Source: Actinocatenispora sp036503555 (GTDB lineage: Bacteria > Actinomycetota > Actinomycetes > Mycobacteriales > Micromonosporaceae). From it: DNA of 64,000 nucleotides. The notes under the pieces were generated by a model. The model saw only the letters and a program-made list of their open reading frames with translations. It did no database searches and was not told the origin of the DNA. The position numbers and the translations under genes are program-made. The DNA lies in the NCBI GenBank assembly GCA_036503555.1, contig DASXWQ010000028.1, positions 62,001-126,000 on the forward strand. The letters are read 5' to 3'. Positions within the stretch are counted from its first letter, which is position 1; each line of letters starts with the position of its first letter. Shown here in pieces: positions 16,847-24,549 of the stretch.

Positions 16847-17791
16847 TCAGGCGGCGCGGTGGCGGGTGGCGTGCGTGGTCGGGACGCCGAGCCGAGCCAG
16901 TGCGGTCTTCGCGTAGTAGCCCCACCAGCCGATGTATCGCCCGTATCGCTCGGCGACCGTGTCGATGGGGACGGCCGGGCCGTAGAGCCGGGTGGCGATG
17001 TCGGCGAACTGCGGCATCGCGAGCGGCAGCCGGTCGGGCCGGCCGAGCACCCGCAGCATGATCGCGTTCGCGGTGAACTCGCCGACGCCGCGGATGCGCC
17101 GCAGCTCCGCCAGCGCCTCCCCGTACGGCGCGGTGCGGAGCCACTCCTCGTCCAGCTCCAGCAGCGCGTGCACGGTGGCGACCAGGTATTCGGTCTGGCG
17201 CAGGTTGGCGGTGAACCGGCCCACCTCGTCCGGGCCGAGCCGGGCGAGCGTCTCCAGGCCGGGGAACGCCTGGTAGCGCACGCCGTCGACGCTCGTCGCC
17301 GGGCCGAACGCCGCCGCCAGCCGCCGCTTGCGCACCCCGGCGACGCGCTGCGAGGTCCGCTGGGTGAGCACGAAATAGGTCGCGCCCTCCGCGAGCGACG
17401 CGAACCGCACCTGGTGCAGCCCCGCCACCTCGTCGAGCACCGGCGCGATCGCCGGATCGTCGGCCGCCACCGCCAGGAACCCGGTGGTGTCGTCGGCCAG
17501 CCCGAGCCAGTCGGACACCGCCCGCTCCGCCCACCGCCGCTCCGCCTCGGTCAGGTCCCGCTCCGCGAACACCGCGAGCGACGCCCCCACCCGGCCGTCG
17601 CCGCGCGGCCCGACCTCGACCACCGCCGCGTCCTCGCCGCCCGGCAGCGCGAGGGCCTTGCGCACGGTGCCGTCGGCGACCCGCTGCTCGCCCGCGCACG
17701 GGGCGAACCCGTCCAGCGCGCGAAGGCTCTGGCGCAGGTCGAACGGCGACACGGCGGGAAGCTTGCAGGTGTGCTGAAGGCTGCTCGACAT
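16847..17791 (-). CDS. DNA-3-methyladenine glycosylase II family (AlkA-like)
   Basis: 314 residues. It has a two-domain AlkA layout: an N-terminal beta domain (PFDLRQSLRALDGFAPC) then the HhH-GPD domain with TQRTSQRVAGVRKRRL and the hairpin LRRIRGVGEFTANAIMLRVLG. The catalytic Asp is most likely in the FADIATRLYG segment that follows, although the loop is longer than in E. coli AlkA. It would excise alkylated bases from DNA. The ATG at 17791 is seven bases after a GATGAT box; two other ATGs at 17800 and 17803 are possible. It is divergent from the FAD monooxygenase. Confidence 0.82.
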   Translation of the reverse strand: MSSSLQHTCKLPAVSPFDLRQSLRALDGFAPCAGEQRVADGTVRKALALPGGEDAAVVEVGPRGDGRVGASLAVFAERDLTEAERRWAERAVSDWLGLADDTTGFLAVAADDPAIAPVLDEVAGLHQVRFASLAEGATYFVLTQRTSQRVAGVRKRRLAAAFGPATSVDGVRYQAFPGLETLARLGPDEVGRFTANLRQTEYLVATVHALLELDEEWLRTAPYGEALAELRRIRGVGEFTANAIMLRVLGRPDRLPLAMPQFADIATRLYGPAVPIDTVAERYGRYIGWWGYYAKTALARLGVPTTHATRHRAA

Positions 17792-17813
17792 GCCCCGCAT
17801 CATCGAACAGGGG

Positions 17814-17842
17814 TACGACAGTTTCCCCGCGTCCGGTATAAG
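17814..17842 (+). promoter_or_regulatory. Candidate sigma-A-like promoter for the FAD monooxygenase
   Basis: TACGAC (17814-17819), a 17-base spacer and TATAAG (17837-17842) lie 34 bases before the ATG at 17876, leaving room for the GGGAG ribosome binding site. Confidence 0.4.
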
Positions 17843-17875
17843 GGATCGCGAACACCAGCCGAGCCGGGAGTACCC

Positions 17876-19162
17876 ATGTCGAACCGTACGGACGTGCTTG
17901 TCGCGGGTGCCGGGATCGCCGGACTGACGGCGGCGCTCAGCCTCGCCCGGGCCGGCGTACCCGTGACGGTGGTGGACCCGGTGCGTGCGCTGACGCCGCT
18001 CGGCGTCGGCATCAACCTGCAACCCCACGCCGTACGGGAGCTGACCGAGCTGGGGCTGGGCGACGAGCTGCCGCGCATCGGCATGCCCGTCGAGGAGTGC
18101 GTGCACGTCGACCGGCACGGCAACCGGATCTGGGGCGAGCCGCGCGGCACCGCCGCCGGATACCGCTGGCCGCAGTACGCGGTGCACCGCGGCGAGCTGC
18201 AGATGGCGCTGCTGCGCGCGGTACGGGAACTGCTCGGCGACGACGCGGTCCGGCCCGGCACCGCCGTCACCGGCTTCGCCGACGGGCCCGACGGGCTGAC
18301 CGTGACCCTGCGCGACCGGGCCTCCGGTGAGGAGTCGGAGCGGCCGGCGGCGGCGCTGCTCGGCGCGGACGGCCTGCACTCGACCGTGCGTACGCTGCTG
18401 CACCCGGGCGAGGGCGCGCCGCTCGGCAACGGCATCCGCATGTGGCGCGGCACCGTGCCCGGCACACCGTTCCTGACCGGCCGGTCGATGCTGGTCGCCG
18501 GCTGCAACACCTGGTCGAAGTTCGTCGCCTACCCCATCTCCCCGGTACGCGACGGTCAGGTCACCCTCAACTGGGTCGCCGAGGTACGCCTTCCCGACGG
18601 CGACCTCGCCGCCGACTGGACCGCGTCCGGCGAACTGTCCGACGTGCTCCCGCACTTCGCCGGCTGGCGGTACGACTGGCTCGACGTGCCAGCGATGATC
18701 CGCGGCACCGCACGCATCCTCGAATACCCGATGGTCGACCGGGACCCGCTGCCCTGGTGGGGGCGCGGCCGGGTGACGCTGCTCGGCGACGCCGCACACC
18801 CCATGTACCCGATCGGCTCCAACGGCGGATCCCAGGCGATCCTCGACGGCAGGGTCGTCGCGTACCAGCTGGCGACCACGGACGACCCGGCCGCGGCGCT
18901 CGCCGCGTACGAGGCGGAGCGGCGGGACGAGGCGGTCGCCGTGCAGGTCGCGAACCGCGGGATGGGCCCGGAACGGGTGCTGCGGACCGTCGCCGAACGC
19001 GCCCCCGACGGCTTCGCCCGCATCGAGGACGTGCTGTCCGCCGACGAGCTCGCCGCGATCGGCTCCGCGTACCAGAAGACGACCAGCATGGACATCCCGG
19101 CGCTGAACGCGCGCCGGTCCTGGACCGCCCCGCCCGTCGCCGACCGGGCGGTCAGCGGGTGA
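17876..19162 (+). CDS. FAD-dependent aromatic-ring monooxygenase family protein
   Basis: 428 residues from an ATG with GGGAG five bases upstream. The FAD-binding Rossmann motif GAGIAGLTAALSLARAG is at residues 9-25, the middle Gly-Asp motif is LLGADGLHS, and the second GD motif is TLLGDAAHPMYPIGSNGGSQA. The group includes p-hydroxybenzoate-hydroxylase-like enzymes and many catabolic or biosynthetic hydroxylases, so the substrate is unknown. It overlaps the 3' end of the convergent glgM-type gene by 11 bases. Confidence 0.88.
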   Translation: MSNRTDVLVAGAGIAGLTAALSLARAGVPVTVVDPVRALTPLGVGINLQPHAVRELTELGLGDELPRIGMPVEECVHVDRHGNRIWGEPRGTAAGYRWPQYAVHRGELQMALLRAVRELLGDDAVRPGTAVTGFADGPDGLTVTLRDRASGEESERPAAALLGADGLHSTVRTLLHPGEGAPLGNGIRMWRGTVPGTPFLTGRSMLVAGCNTWSKFVAYPISPVRDGQVTLNWVAEVRLPDGDLAADWTASGELSDVLPHFAGWRYDWLDVPAMIRGTARILEYPMVDRDPLPWWGRGRVTLLGDAAHPMYPIGSNGGSQAILDGRVVAYQLATTDDPAAALAAYEAERRDEAVAVQVANRGMGPERVLRTVAERAPDGFARIEDVLSADELAAIGSAYQKTTSMDIPALNARRSWTAPPVADRAVSG

Positions 19163-20309
19163 TCGTCCGGTAGAGGTCGACGGTGCGGGCCGCGATCGCG
19201 TCCCAGCCGAACTCGGCGACCGCCCGCGCCCGGCCGGCGCGCCCCATCTCCGCGGCCCGCTCCGGGGCCGTGAGCAGCGCGTTCAGCGCCTCGGCGAGGC
19301 GCGCCTCGAAATCGTCCGGGTCGGCCGCGTCGTAGTGCACCAGCAGCCCCGTCGTACCGTCGTCGACGACCTCCGGGATGCCGCCCACATCCGACGCGAC
19401 CACCGCCGTCTCGCACGCCATCGCCTCCAGGTTGACGATGCCGAGCGGCTCGTACACCGACGGGCAGCAGAACACCGTCGCGTGCGTGAGCAGCGTGATC
19501 ACCTCGTCCCGGGACAGCATCGTGTCCAGCCACACCGTGCCGCCGCGGTGCGCGTCCAGCTCCTCGACCGCGGCCGCCACCTCCGCCGCCAGCTCGTCCG
19601 TGTCCGGCGCCGCGGCCGCCAACACCAGCTGCGCCTCAGGTACGAGATCGACCGCGGCGCCCAGCAGGTGCGGCAGGCCCTTCTGCCGGGTGATCCGGCC
19701 GACGTAGAGCACGTACGGGCGGTCCGGGTCGATGCCGTGCCGGCGCAGCAGCGCCTCGTCCGGCCGCGGCTGGTACAGCGCCGTGTCGATGCCGTTGTGG
19801 ATCACGTGCACCCGCTCCGGATCCACCTCCGGGTACGCCGACAGCACGTCGTCGCGCATCCCCGCCGACACCGCCACCACCGCGTCCGCCGCCAGGTACG
19901 CCGTGCGCTCCGCCCACGACGACAAGGCGTACCCCCCGCCCAGCTGCTCCGCCTTCCACGGCCGCAGCGGTTCCAGCGAGTGCGCCGTCACCACGTGCGG
20001 CCTGCCGTACAGGAGCTTCGCGAGATGGCCGGCCAGATTCGCATACCAGGTGTGGGAGTGGACCACGTCGACCGCCGGGTCGATGCCCGCCGTGACCCGC
20101 AGGTCGGTCGACAGGGTGCGCAGCGCAGCGTTCGCCGCCGCCAGCTCCGGATCCGGCAGGTATCCGCGGGCATCCGCGCGGTCCGCACCGAAGGCGTGCA
20201 CATCCACGTCGATCAGCGCCCGCAGCTCCCGGACCAGGAAGTCGACGTGGACACCCGCCCCACCGTAGATGTCCGGCGGGTACTCGTTCGTCAGCATCGC
20301 CACGCGCAT
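19152..20309 (-). CDS. glgM: GT4 glycosyltransferase, GlgM-type (alpha-maltose-1-phosphate/glycogen synthase)
   Basis: 385 residues, GT-B fold. The start MRVAMLTNEYPPDIYGGAGVH, then VVHSHTWYANLAGHLAK, VLYVGRITRQKGLPHLL and the nucleotide-sugar motif PSVYEPLGIVNLEAMACET are those of the actinobacterial GlgM/GlgA(Coryne) family. In mycobacteria GlgM makes maltose-1-phosphate from ADP-glucose and glucose-1-phosphate. The partner glgC, divergent in mycobacteria, is not next to it here. The ATG at 20309 is six bases after a TACTGT -10 box. Confidence 0.88.
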   Translation of the reverse strand: MRVAMLTNEYPPDIYGGAGVHVDFLVRELRALIDVDVHAFGADRADARGYLPDPELAAANAALRTLSTDLRVTAGIDPAVDVVHSHTWYANLAGHLAKLLYGRPHVVTAHSLEPLRPWKAEQLGGGYALSSWAERTAYLAADAVVAVSAGMRDDVLSAYPEVDPERVHVIHNGIDTALYQPRPDEALLRRHGIDPDRPYVLYVGRITRQKGLPHLLGAAVDLVPEAQLVLAAAAPDTDELAAEVAAAVEELDAHRGGTVWLDTMLSRDEVITLLTHATVFCCPSVYEPLGIVNLEAMACETAVVASDVGGIPEVVDDGTTGLLVHYDAADPDDFEARLAEALNALLTAPERAAEMGRAGRARAVAEFGWDAIAARTVDLYRTITR

Positions 20310-20315
20310 GCGCCC

Positions 20316-20321
20316 ACAGTA
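20316..20321 (-). promoter_or_regulatory. -10 element of leaderless glgM-type transcript
   Basis: TACTGT on the minus strand ends six bases before the ATG at 20309. Confidence 0.5.
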
Positions 20322-20530
20322 CGGGCGCGGACGGTGGCGGCGGGCGGAAGCGTGTCGTCCGGGGAGCGGCGTACCGGGGCGGGGCCGTTTGGGTGGCGGG
20401 TTGGGCGGGCTCGCCGCGGCACGGCGCTGGGGTGGACCTTCGTCGGGCTCGCGCGGATTTACACCCCCACCCACCATGGGGGGACGACCCCGGCCCACCC
20501 TACCGTCGCCGGGCGGTCTCGACAGCGGCC

Positions 20531-20560
20531 TGTGGACAACGGCCGGCGCCCTGTGGACAA
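20531..20560 (+). promoter_or_regulatory. Pair of DnaA-box-like sites
   Basis: TGTGGACAA occurs at 20531-20539 and again at 20552-20560 in the same orientation, 21 bases (two helical turns) apart, both inside CTGTGGACAAC. The complement TTGTCCACA is the preferred actinobacterial DnaA box. They sit between the divergent glgM-type and phosphotransferase promoters. Confidence 0.55.
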
Positions 20561-20586
20561 CGCGGCGACCAACGCCAACGGCCCCC

Positions 20587-20592
20587 TAGGAT
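20587..20592 (+). promoter_or_regulatory. -10 element of leaderless phosphotransferase transcript
   Basis: TAGGAT lies seven bases before the GTG at 20600; it overlaps an earlier ATG at 20591, which therefore is unlikely to be used. Confidence 0.5.
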
Positions 20593-20599
20593 GGCCGCC

Positions 20600-21376
20600 G
20601 TGGACGACCCGATGAGCCGCGGCGCGTTCGCCGATCCGGTCCGGCGCGGCGACACGGTCGAGCGGCGGCCCGGCCCCGGCGCGACCGCCGTTCGGGCCCT
20701 GCTCGCGCACTTCGAGCGGGTCGGGTTCGGCCTGGCGCCGAGGTTTCTCGGCACGACGGCCGACGGCACCCGGGAGATCCTGAGCTTCGTCGCGGGCGAG
20801 ACGGGATACCCGCCGCTCACGGCCGCGCTGCGCTCCGACGCGGCGCTGACGGGCGTGGCGCGGGCGATCCGGGCGATGCACGACGCGACGCGGGGTTTCC
20901 CGCTGGCGGAGCACGACGGTTGGGCCGCACCGGAGGTGGCGATGCCGGTCGCCGTCGACTGTGTCGGGCACCGCGACCTCGCCCCGTGGAACCTGGTCTT
21001 CGACGGCAGTCGCGTCGTCGGGATCATCGACTGGGACTTCGCGGGCCCGTCCAACCGCGCCTGGGACCTGGCGTACGCGGCGCATCAGTTCGTGCCGTTC
21101 CATCCGACGCCGCACCTGCCGGCGTTCGGTTGGGCGGAGGAACCGGATCGCGCGGCGCGGCTGCGGCTGTTCGCCGAGGCGTACGGCGGAGCGGTGACGC
21201 CGGACGAGATCGTCGACCTGGCGATCGTCCGTCTCGTGGCGACCGCCGCGCACATCGAGGCACGGATCCGCGCGGCCGACCCGGCGTACGAGATGCACCG
21301 GCGGGACGGGCACGCCGCGGGATACCGGGCGGCGGCGGCCTTCGTGACGGCGAGCCGCGCCGCGTGGCTGCCCTGA
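20600..21376 (+). CDS. Aminoglycoside phosphotransferase (APH) family kinase
   Basis: 258 residues from the GTG at 20600. The kinase-like fold shows the Brenner motif CVGHRDLAPWNLVF and the DFG-equivalent VVGIIDWDFAGPSN. The N-terminal lobe is short and lacks an obvious Lys motif. Members phosphorylate antibiotics, homoserine, choline or other small molecules, so this should not be read as a resistance gene. It stands alone. Two DnaA-type boxes lie just upstream of its promoter. Confidence 0.82.
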   Translation: MDDPMSRGAFADPVRRGDTVERRPGPGATAVRALLAHFERVGFGLAPRFLGTTADGTREILSFVAGETGYPPLTAALRSDAALTGVARAIRAMHDATRGFPLAEHDGWAAPEVAMPVAVDCVGHRDLAPWNLVFDGSRVVGIIDWDFAGPSNRAWDLAYAAHQFVPFHPTPHLPAFGWAEEPDRAARLRLFAEAYGGAVTPDEIVDLAIVRLVATAAHIEARIRAADPAYEMHRRDGHAAGYRAAAAFVTASRAAWLP

Positions 21377-21490
21377 GGCGCGACCCGCCCGGCACACCGC
21401 GATCCACCGACACCGACGTTGAGCCGCGATCCGCGGGCCACACCACCATCGACCCGCGATGCGCCAGGCACAACCAGCGGGACAGGCGAC

Positions 21491-21529
21491 GCGAAGCGGC
21501 TCGCCGACAGCGCCGGCGGGCCGCTTCGC
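21491..21529 (-). terminator. Terminator of the first sugar-importer operon
   Basis: GCGAAGCGGC (21491-21500) pairs with GCCGCTTCGC (21520-21529) around a 19-base loop, 13 bases beyond the sugC stop. A related hairpin with the same GCGAA/TTCGC ends lies at the same place in the second operon. Confidence 0.5.
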
Positions 21530-21541
21530 GGTACCGCGGTG

Positions 21542-22726
21542 TTACGCGGTGGTGGTCAGGTTCGCGCCGCTGTGCGGTTCGAACACGTGGATGGAGTCCG
21601 GGTCGAACCAGACGTCGAGGCTCCGTCCTTCCCTTACCGGGGAGCGGGCGTCGAGTTCGGTGACGAGCTGTGCCGCGCCGACCTCCTCGGAGCCGGTGTC
21701 GCGTTCGATCTCGGCCAGGTGCTCGGAGTCGACGTGCGCGTTCTCCAGGGAGAAGTACGCGAACTTCTCGGAACCCATCGACTCCAGGATGTCCACCTGC
21801 GAGGTGAAGGTGACGCCCTCGCCGCGGCCACCGTCCACAAGGGACGCGTCCTCGAACGCCTCGGGCCGGATGCCGATGATCACGTCCCGGGGTACGTCCT
21901 TGTGGGCGTCGAGGTTGCGCCGGACCCGGTCGGTCAGCGGGATCTTGCCCAGTACCGTGTCGACGGCGTTCTCGGCGATCGTGCCGGGTACGAAGTTCAT
22001 CGACGGGGAGCCGATGAAGCCGGCGACGAACAGGTTGACGGGCCGCTCGTACAGTTCCTGCGGCGAGCCGACCTGCTGGATCAGTCCGGCTCGCATGATG
22101 ACGATGCGGTCGCCGAGGGTCATCGCCTCGGTCTGGTCGTGCGTCACGTACACCGTGGTGGTGCCCAACCGTTTCTGGATCCGCGAGATCGACGTACGCA
22201 TCTGCACGCGGAGCTTGGCGTCCAGGTTGGACAGTGGCTCGTCCATGAGGAACGCCTTGGGGCTGCGGACGATCGCGCGGCCCATCGCCACGCGTTGGCG
22301 TTGGCCGCCGGACAGCGCGCCCGGCTTGCGGTCCAGATAGGCCGTGAGGTCGAGGATCTGCGCGGCCTCGTCGACCTTCTGTTTCATGGTTGCCTTGTCC
22401 ACCTTGGCCAGCTTGAGCGGGAAGCCGATGTTCTCCCGCACGGTCATGTGTGGATAGAGCGCGTACGACTGGAACACCATGGCGATGTCCCGGTCGCGCG
22501 GTGCCATCTCGTTGACCCGCTTGCCGTCGATCCGCAGTTCGCCGTCGGAGATGTCCTCCAGTCCGGCGATCATGTTGAGGGTCGTCGACTTCCCGCAGCC
22601 CGAGGGGCCGACCAGGATGACGAACTCCTGGTCGGCGATGTCCAGGTTGAAGCTTTCGACCGCAACGGTGCCGTCCGGGAACCTCTTGGTCACCTTGTCC
22701 AGGACAATCTCAGCCACCGTACTCAC
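21542..22726 (-). CDS. sugC: Sugar ABC transporter ATP-binding protein, SugC-like (copy 1)
   Basis: 394 residues from a GTG that directly abuts the upstream permease stop. Walker A is GPSGCGKST (Lys46), the signature is LSGGQRQRVA, Walker B is AFLMDEPLSNLDA and the switch is VTHDQTEAMTLGDR. The C-terminal 150 residues form the MalK-type regulatory TOBE/OB region (IGIRPEAFED, VFEPHSGANL). The sequence closely matches mycobacterial SugC as recalled. It energises import by the neighbouring SugA/SugB pair. It is more like copy 2 than either is like a generic MalK, pointing to duplication. Confidence 0.92.
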   Translation of the reverse strand: MSTVAEIVLDKVTKRFPDGTVAVESFNLDIADQEFVILVGPSGCGKSTTLNMIAGLEDISDGELRIDGKRVNEMAPRDRDIAMVFQSYALYPHMTVRENIGFPLKLAKVDKATMKQKVDEAAQILDLTAYLDRKPGALSGGQRQRVAMGRAIVRSPKAFLMDEPLSNLDAKLRVQMRTSISRIQKRLGTTTVYVTHDQTEAMTLGDRIVIMRAGLIQQVGSPQELYERPVNLFVAGFIGSPSMNFVPGTIAENAVDTVLGKIPLTDRVRRNLDAHKDVPRDVIIGIRPEAFEDASLVDGGRGEGVTFTSQVDILESMGSEKFAYFSLENAHVDSEHLAEIERDTGSEEVGAAQLVTELDARSPVREGRSLDVWFDPDSIHVFEPHSGANLTTTA

Positions 22727-23557
22727 TCATCCCTTCACGGCACCGGACGTCAGTCCGGACACGATGCGTCGCTGGAAGATCAGCACGAAGATGATGATCG
22801 GAATCGTGATCACGATCGCCGCCGCCGAGATGGAACCCGTCGGGTCCTCGAACTGTGACGCGCCCGTGAAGAACGCGATCGCCGCCGGCGCGGTACGCGC
22901 GGAGTTCGACGACGTCAGCGAGATCGCGAACAGGAAGTCGTTCCAGCAGAGGATGAACGCGAGAATCGCGGTCGTCACCACACCTGGCATGGCGAGCGGC
23001 GCGATCACCTGACGGAACGCCTGGAACGGCGTGGCGCCGTCCATCTTCGCCGCCTTCTCCAACTCCCACGGGATCTCCCGGAGAAAGGCGGACAGCGTGT
23101 AGATCGTCAGCGGCAGCGTGAACGTGATGTACGGGATGATCAGACCGATCCACGTGTTGAACAGCCCGAGCGAGCGCTCGATCTGGAACAGCGGCGTCAC
23201 GAGCGACACCTGCGGGAACATCGCGATCAGCAGTGAGCCGCCCAGCATCAGGCGCTTGCCGGGGAACTCCAGCCGCGCGATCGCGTACGCCGCGAACGTG
23301 CCGATGACGATCGCGATGAGCGTGGAGATCAGCCCGATTCCGATCGAGTTGATCAGTGGCCTGCCGAAGCCGCCCACCTTGAAAATGTTGATGTAGTTGT
23401 CGAACGTGAACTTCCGCGGGAAGTAGTGCCCGTCGGTGAAGGTGCTCGGATCCTTCAGCGACAGGGACAGGATCCACACCACGGGAATGAGCACGTACAA
23501 CGCCACGATGATGTTCGCGACCGTCCAACCGGAACGCTGGCGCCTGCTGACAGCCAT
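22727..23557 (-). CDS. sugB: Sugar ABC transporter permease, SugB/MalG-like (copy 1)
   Basis: 276 residues with six TM helices. The coupling EAA loop is LEKAAKMDGATPFQAFRQVIAPLAMPG, and the C-terminus SGLTSGAVKG is typical of MalG-type subunits. AGGGGAGG favours the ATG at 23557, though one at 23560 is three bases earlier. The start overlaps the sugA stop by one base (TGATG). It forms the membrane channel with SugA. Confidence 0.92.
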   Translation of the reverse strand: MAVSRRQRSGWTVANIIVALYVLIPVVWILSLSLKDPSTFTDGHYFPRKFTFDNYINIFKVGGFGRPLINSIGIGLISTLIAIVIGTFAAYAIARLEFPGKRLMLGGSLLIAMFPQVSLVTPLFQIERSLGLFNTWIGLIIPYITFTLPLTIYTLSAFLREIPWELEKAAKMDGATPFQAFRQVIAPLAMPGVVTTAILAFILCWNDFLFAISLTSSNSARTAPAAIAFFTGASQFEDPTGSISAAAIVITIPIIIFVLIFQRRIVSGLTSGAVKG

Positions 23558-24549
23558 CATCGCCTCCCCTGGTTGTCGCTGCCGGGTGCCGCCGTACCGA
23601 AGCCCTTGATGAAGATGGCGGCGATGATGACGACCGTGATGAACATCAGCACGGACATCGTCGACCCGATGCCGAGGTTCAGGCCGCCGATCAGGTTGTG
23701 GTACGTGATGATCGACAGCGAGCTCGTGCCGTTCGCGCCGTTGGTCAGGATGTAGATGTTGTCGTAGACGCGTACCGCGTCGAGGACGCGGAACAGCAGC
23801 GCGACGAGGATCGCCGGCTTCATCAGCGGCAGCGTCACCCGGACGAAGCGCTGCCAGGTCGACGCGCCGTCCATCGACGCCGCCTTCTGTAGCTCGTCCG
23901 GCACGATCGCGAGGCCCGCCATCAGCAGCAGCGCCATGAACGGCGTGGTCTTCCAGATCTCGGCGAGGATGATGATCCCGATCGCCGGTACCTGCTGGGT
24001 CAGCGGCGCCGAGCCCGCCGGCAGCAACTGCGCCAGGTATCCGGTGCCCGGCGTCCACGCGTACTGCCAGCTGAACGCGGCGACAACGGTGACGATGCCG
24101 TACGGGATCAGGGCCAGGGTCCGGATGGGCCCGCGGCCGATGACCGTACGGTGCATGACCAGCGCCAGCGCCATGCCGAGCACCAGCTCGACCGCGACGC
24201 TGACGACGGTGATGATCATGGTGACCACGAACGCGTGCCACCAGAACGAGTTCGTCAGCACCGCGCCGTAGTTGGCGAGCCCGATCCACGCCTTCTGGTT
24301 CGGGAAGCGCAGGTCGTACCGCTGGAAGGACAGCAGGATCGAGTAGACGATCGGGTAGATCGTCACGACCACCATCACGACCGCGGCCGGCGCGCACAGG
24401 ATCCAGGCGAGCTTCCGCTCGGACCGTCGCCCCTGGCTGACCTTCGGCTTCACCGCGGCCGTACCGCCCGGCTGGGCGACCGTACCCTCGGCGAGCCGGC
24501 CCGGTGCCTGTGGACGTTCGCGGGAACCGGCCCGCTCCTCGCTGCTCAC
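23557..24549 (-). CDS. sugA: Sugar ABC transporter permease, SugA/MalF-like (copy 1)
   Basis: 330 residues. A polar N-terminal tail of about 45 residues precedes six TM helices. The EAA loop is LQKAASMDGASTWQRFVRVTLPLMKP. Segments such as VMHRTVIGRGPIRTLALIPYGIV and TPGTGYLAQLLP match remembered mycobacterial SugA. The GTG start overlaps the lipoprotein stop by four bases (GTGA). The pair SugA/SugB receives substrate from the LpqY-like lipoprotein. Confidence 0.92.
   Translation of the reverse strand: MSSEERAGSRERPQAPGRLAEGTVAQPGGTAAVKPKVSQGRRSERKLAWILCAPAAVVMVVVTIYPIVYSILLSFQRYDLRFPNQKAWIGLANYGAVLTNSFWWHAFVVTMIITVVSVAVELVLGMALALVMHRTVIGRGPIRTLALIPYGIVTVVAAFSWQYAWTPGTGYLAQLLPAGSAPLTQQVPAIGIIILAEIWKTTPFMALLLMAGLAIVPDELQKAASMDGASTWQRFVRVTLPLMKPAILVALLFRVLDAVRVYDNIYILTNGANGTSSLSIITYHNLIGGLNLGIGSTMSVLMFITVVIIAAIFIKGFGTAAPGSDNQGRR

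Noticed and set aside
20531..20560. Replication origin
   Set aside because: Only two boxes, no AT-rich region and no dnaA/dnaN neighbours; read as a local DnaA-binding site instead.
20600..21376. Calling the APH-family kinase an antibiotic resistance gene
   Set aside because: The motifs fit many small-molecule kinases and nothing around it points to resistance.
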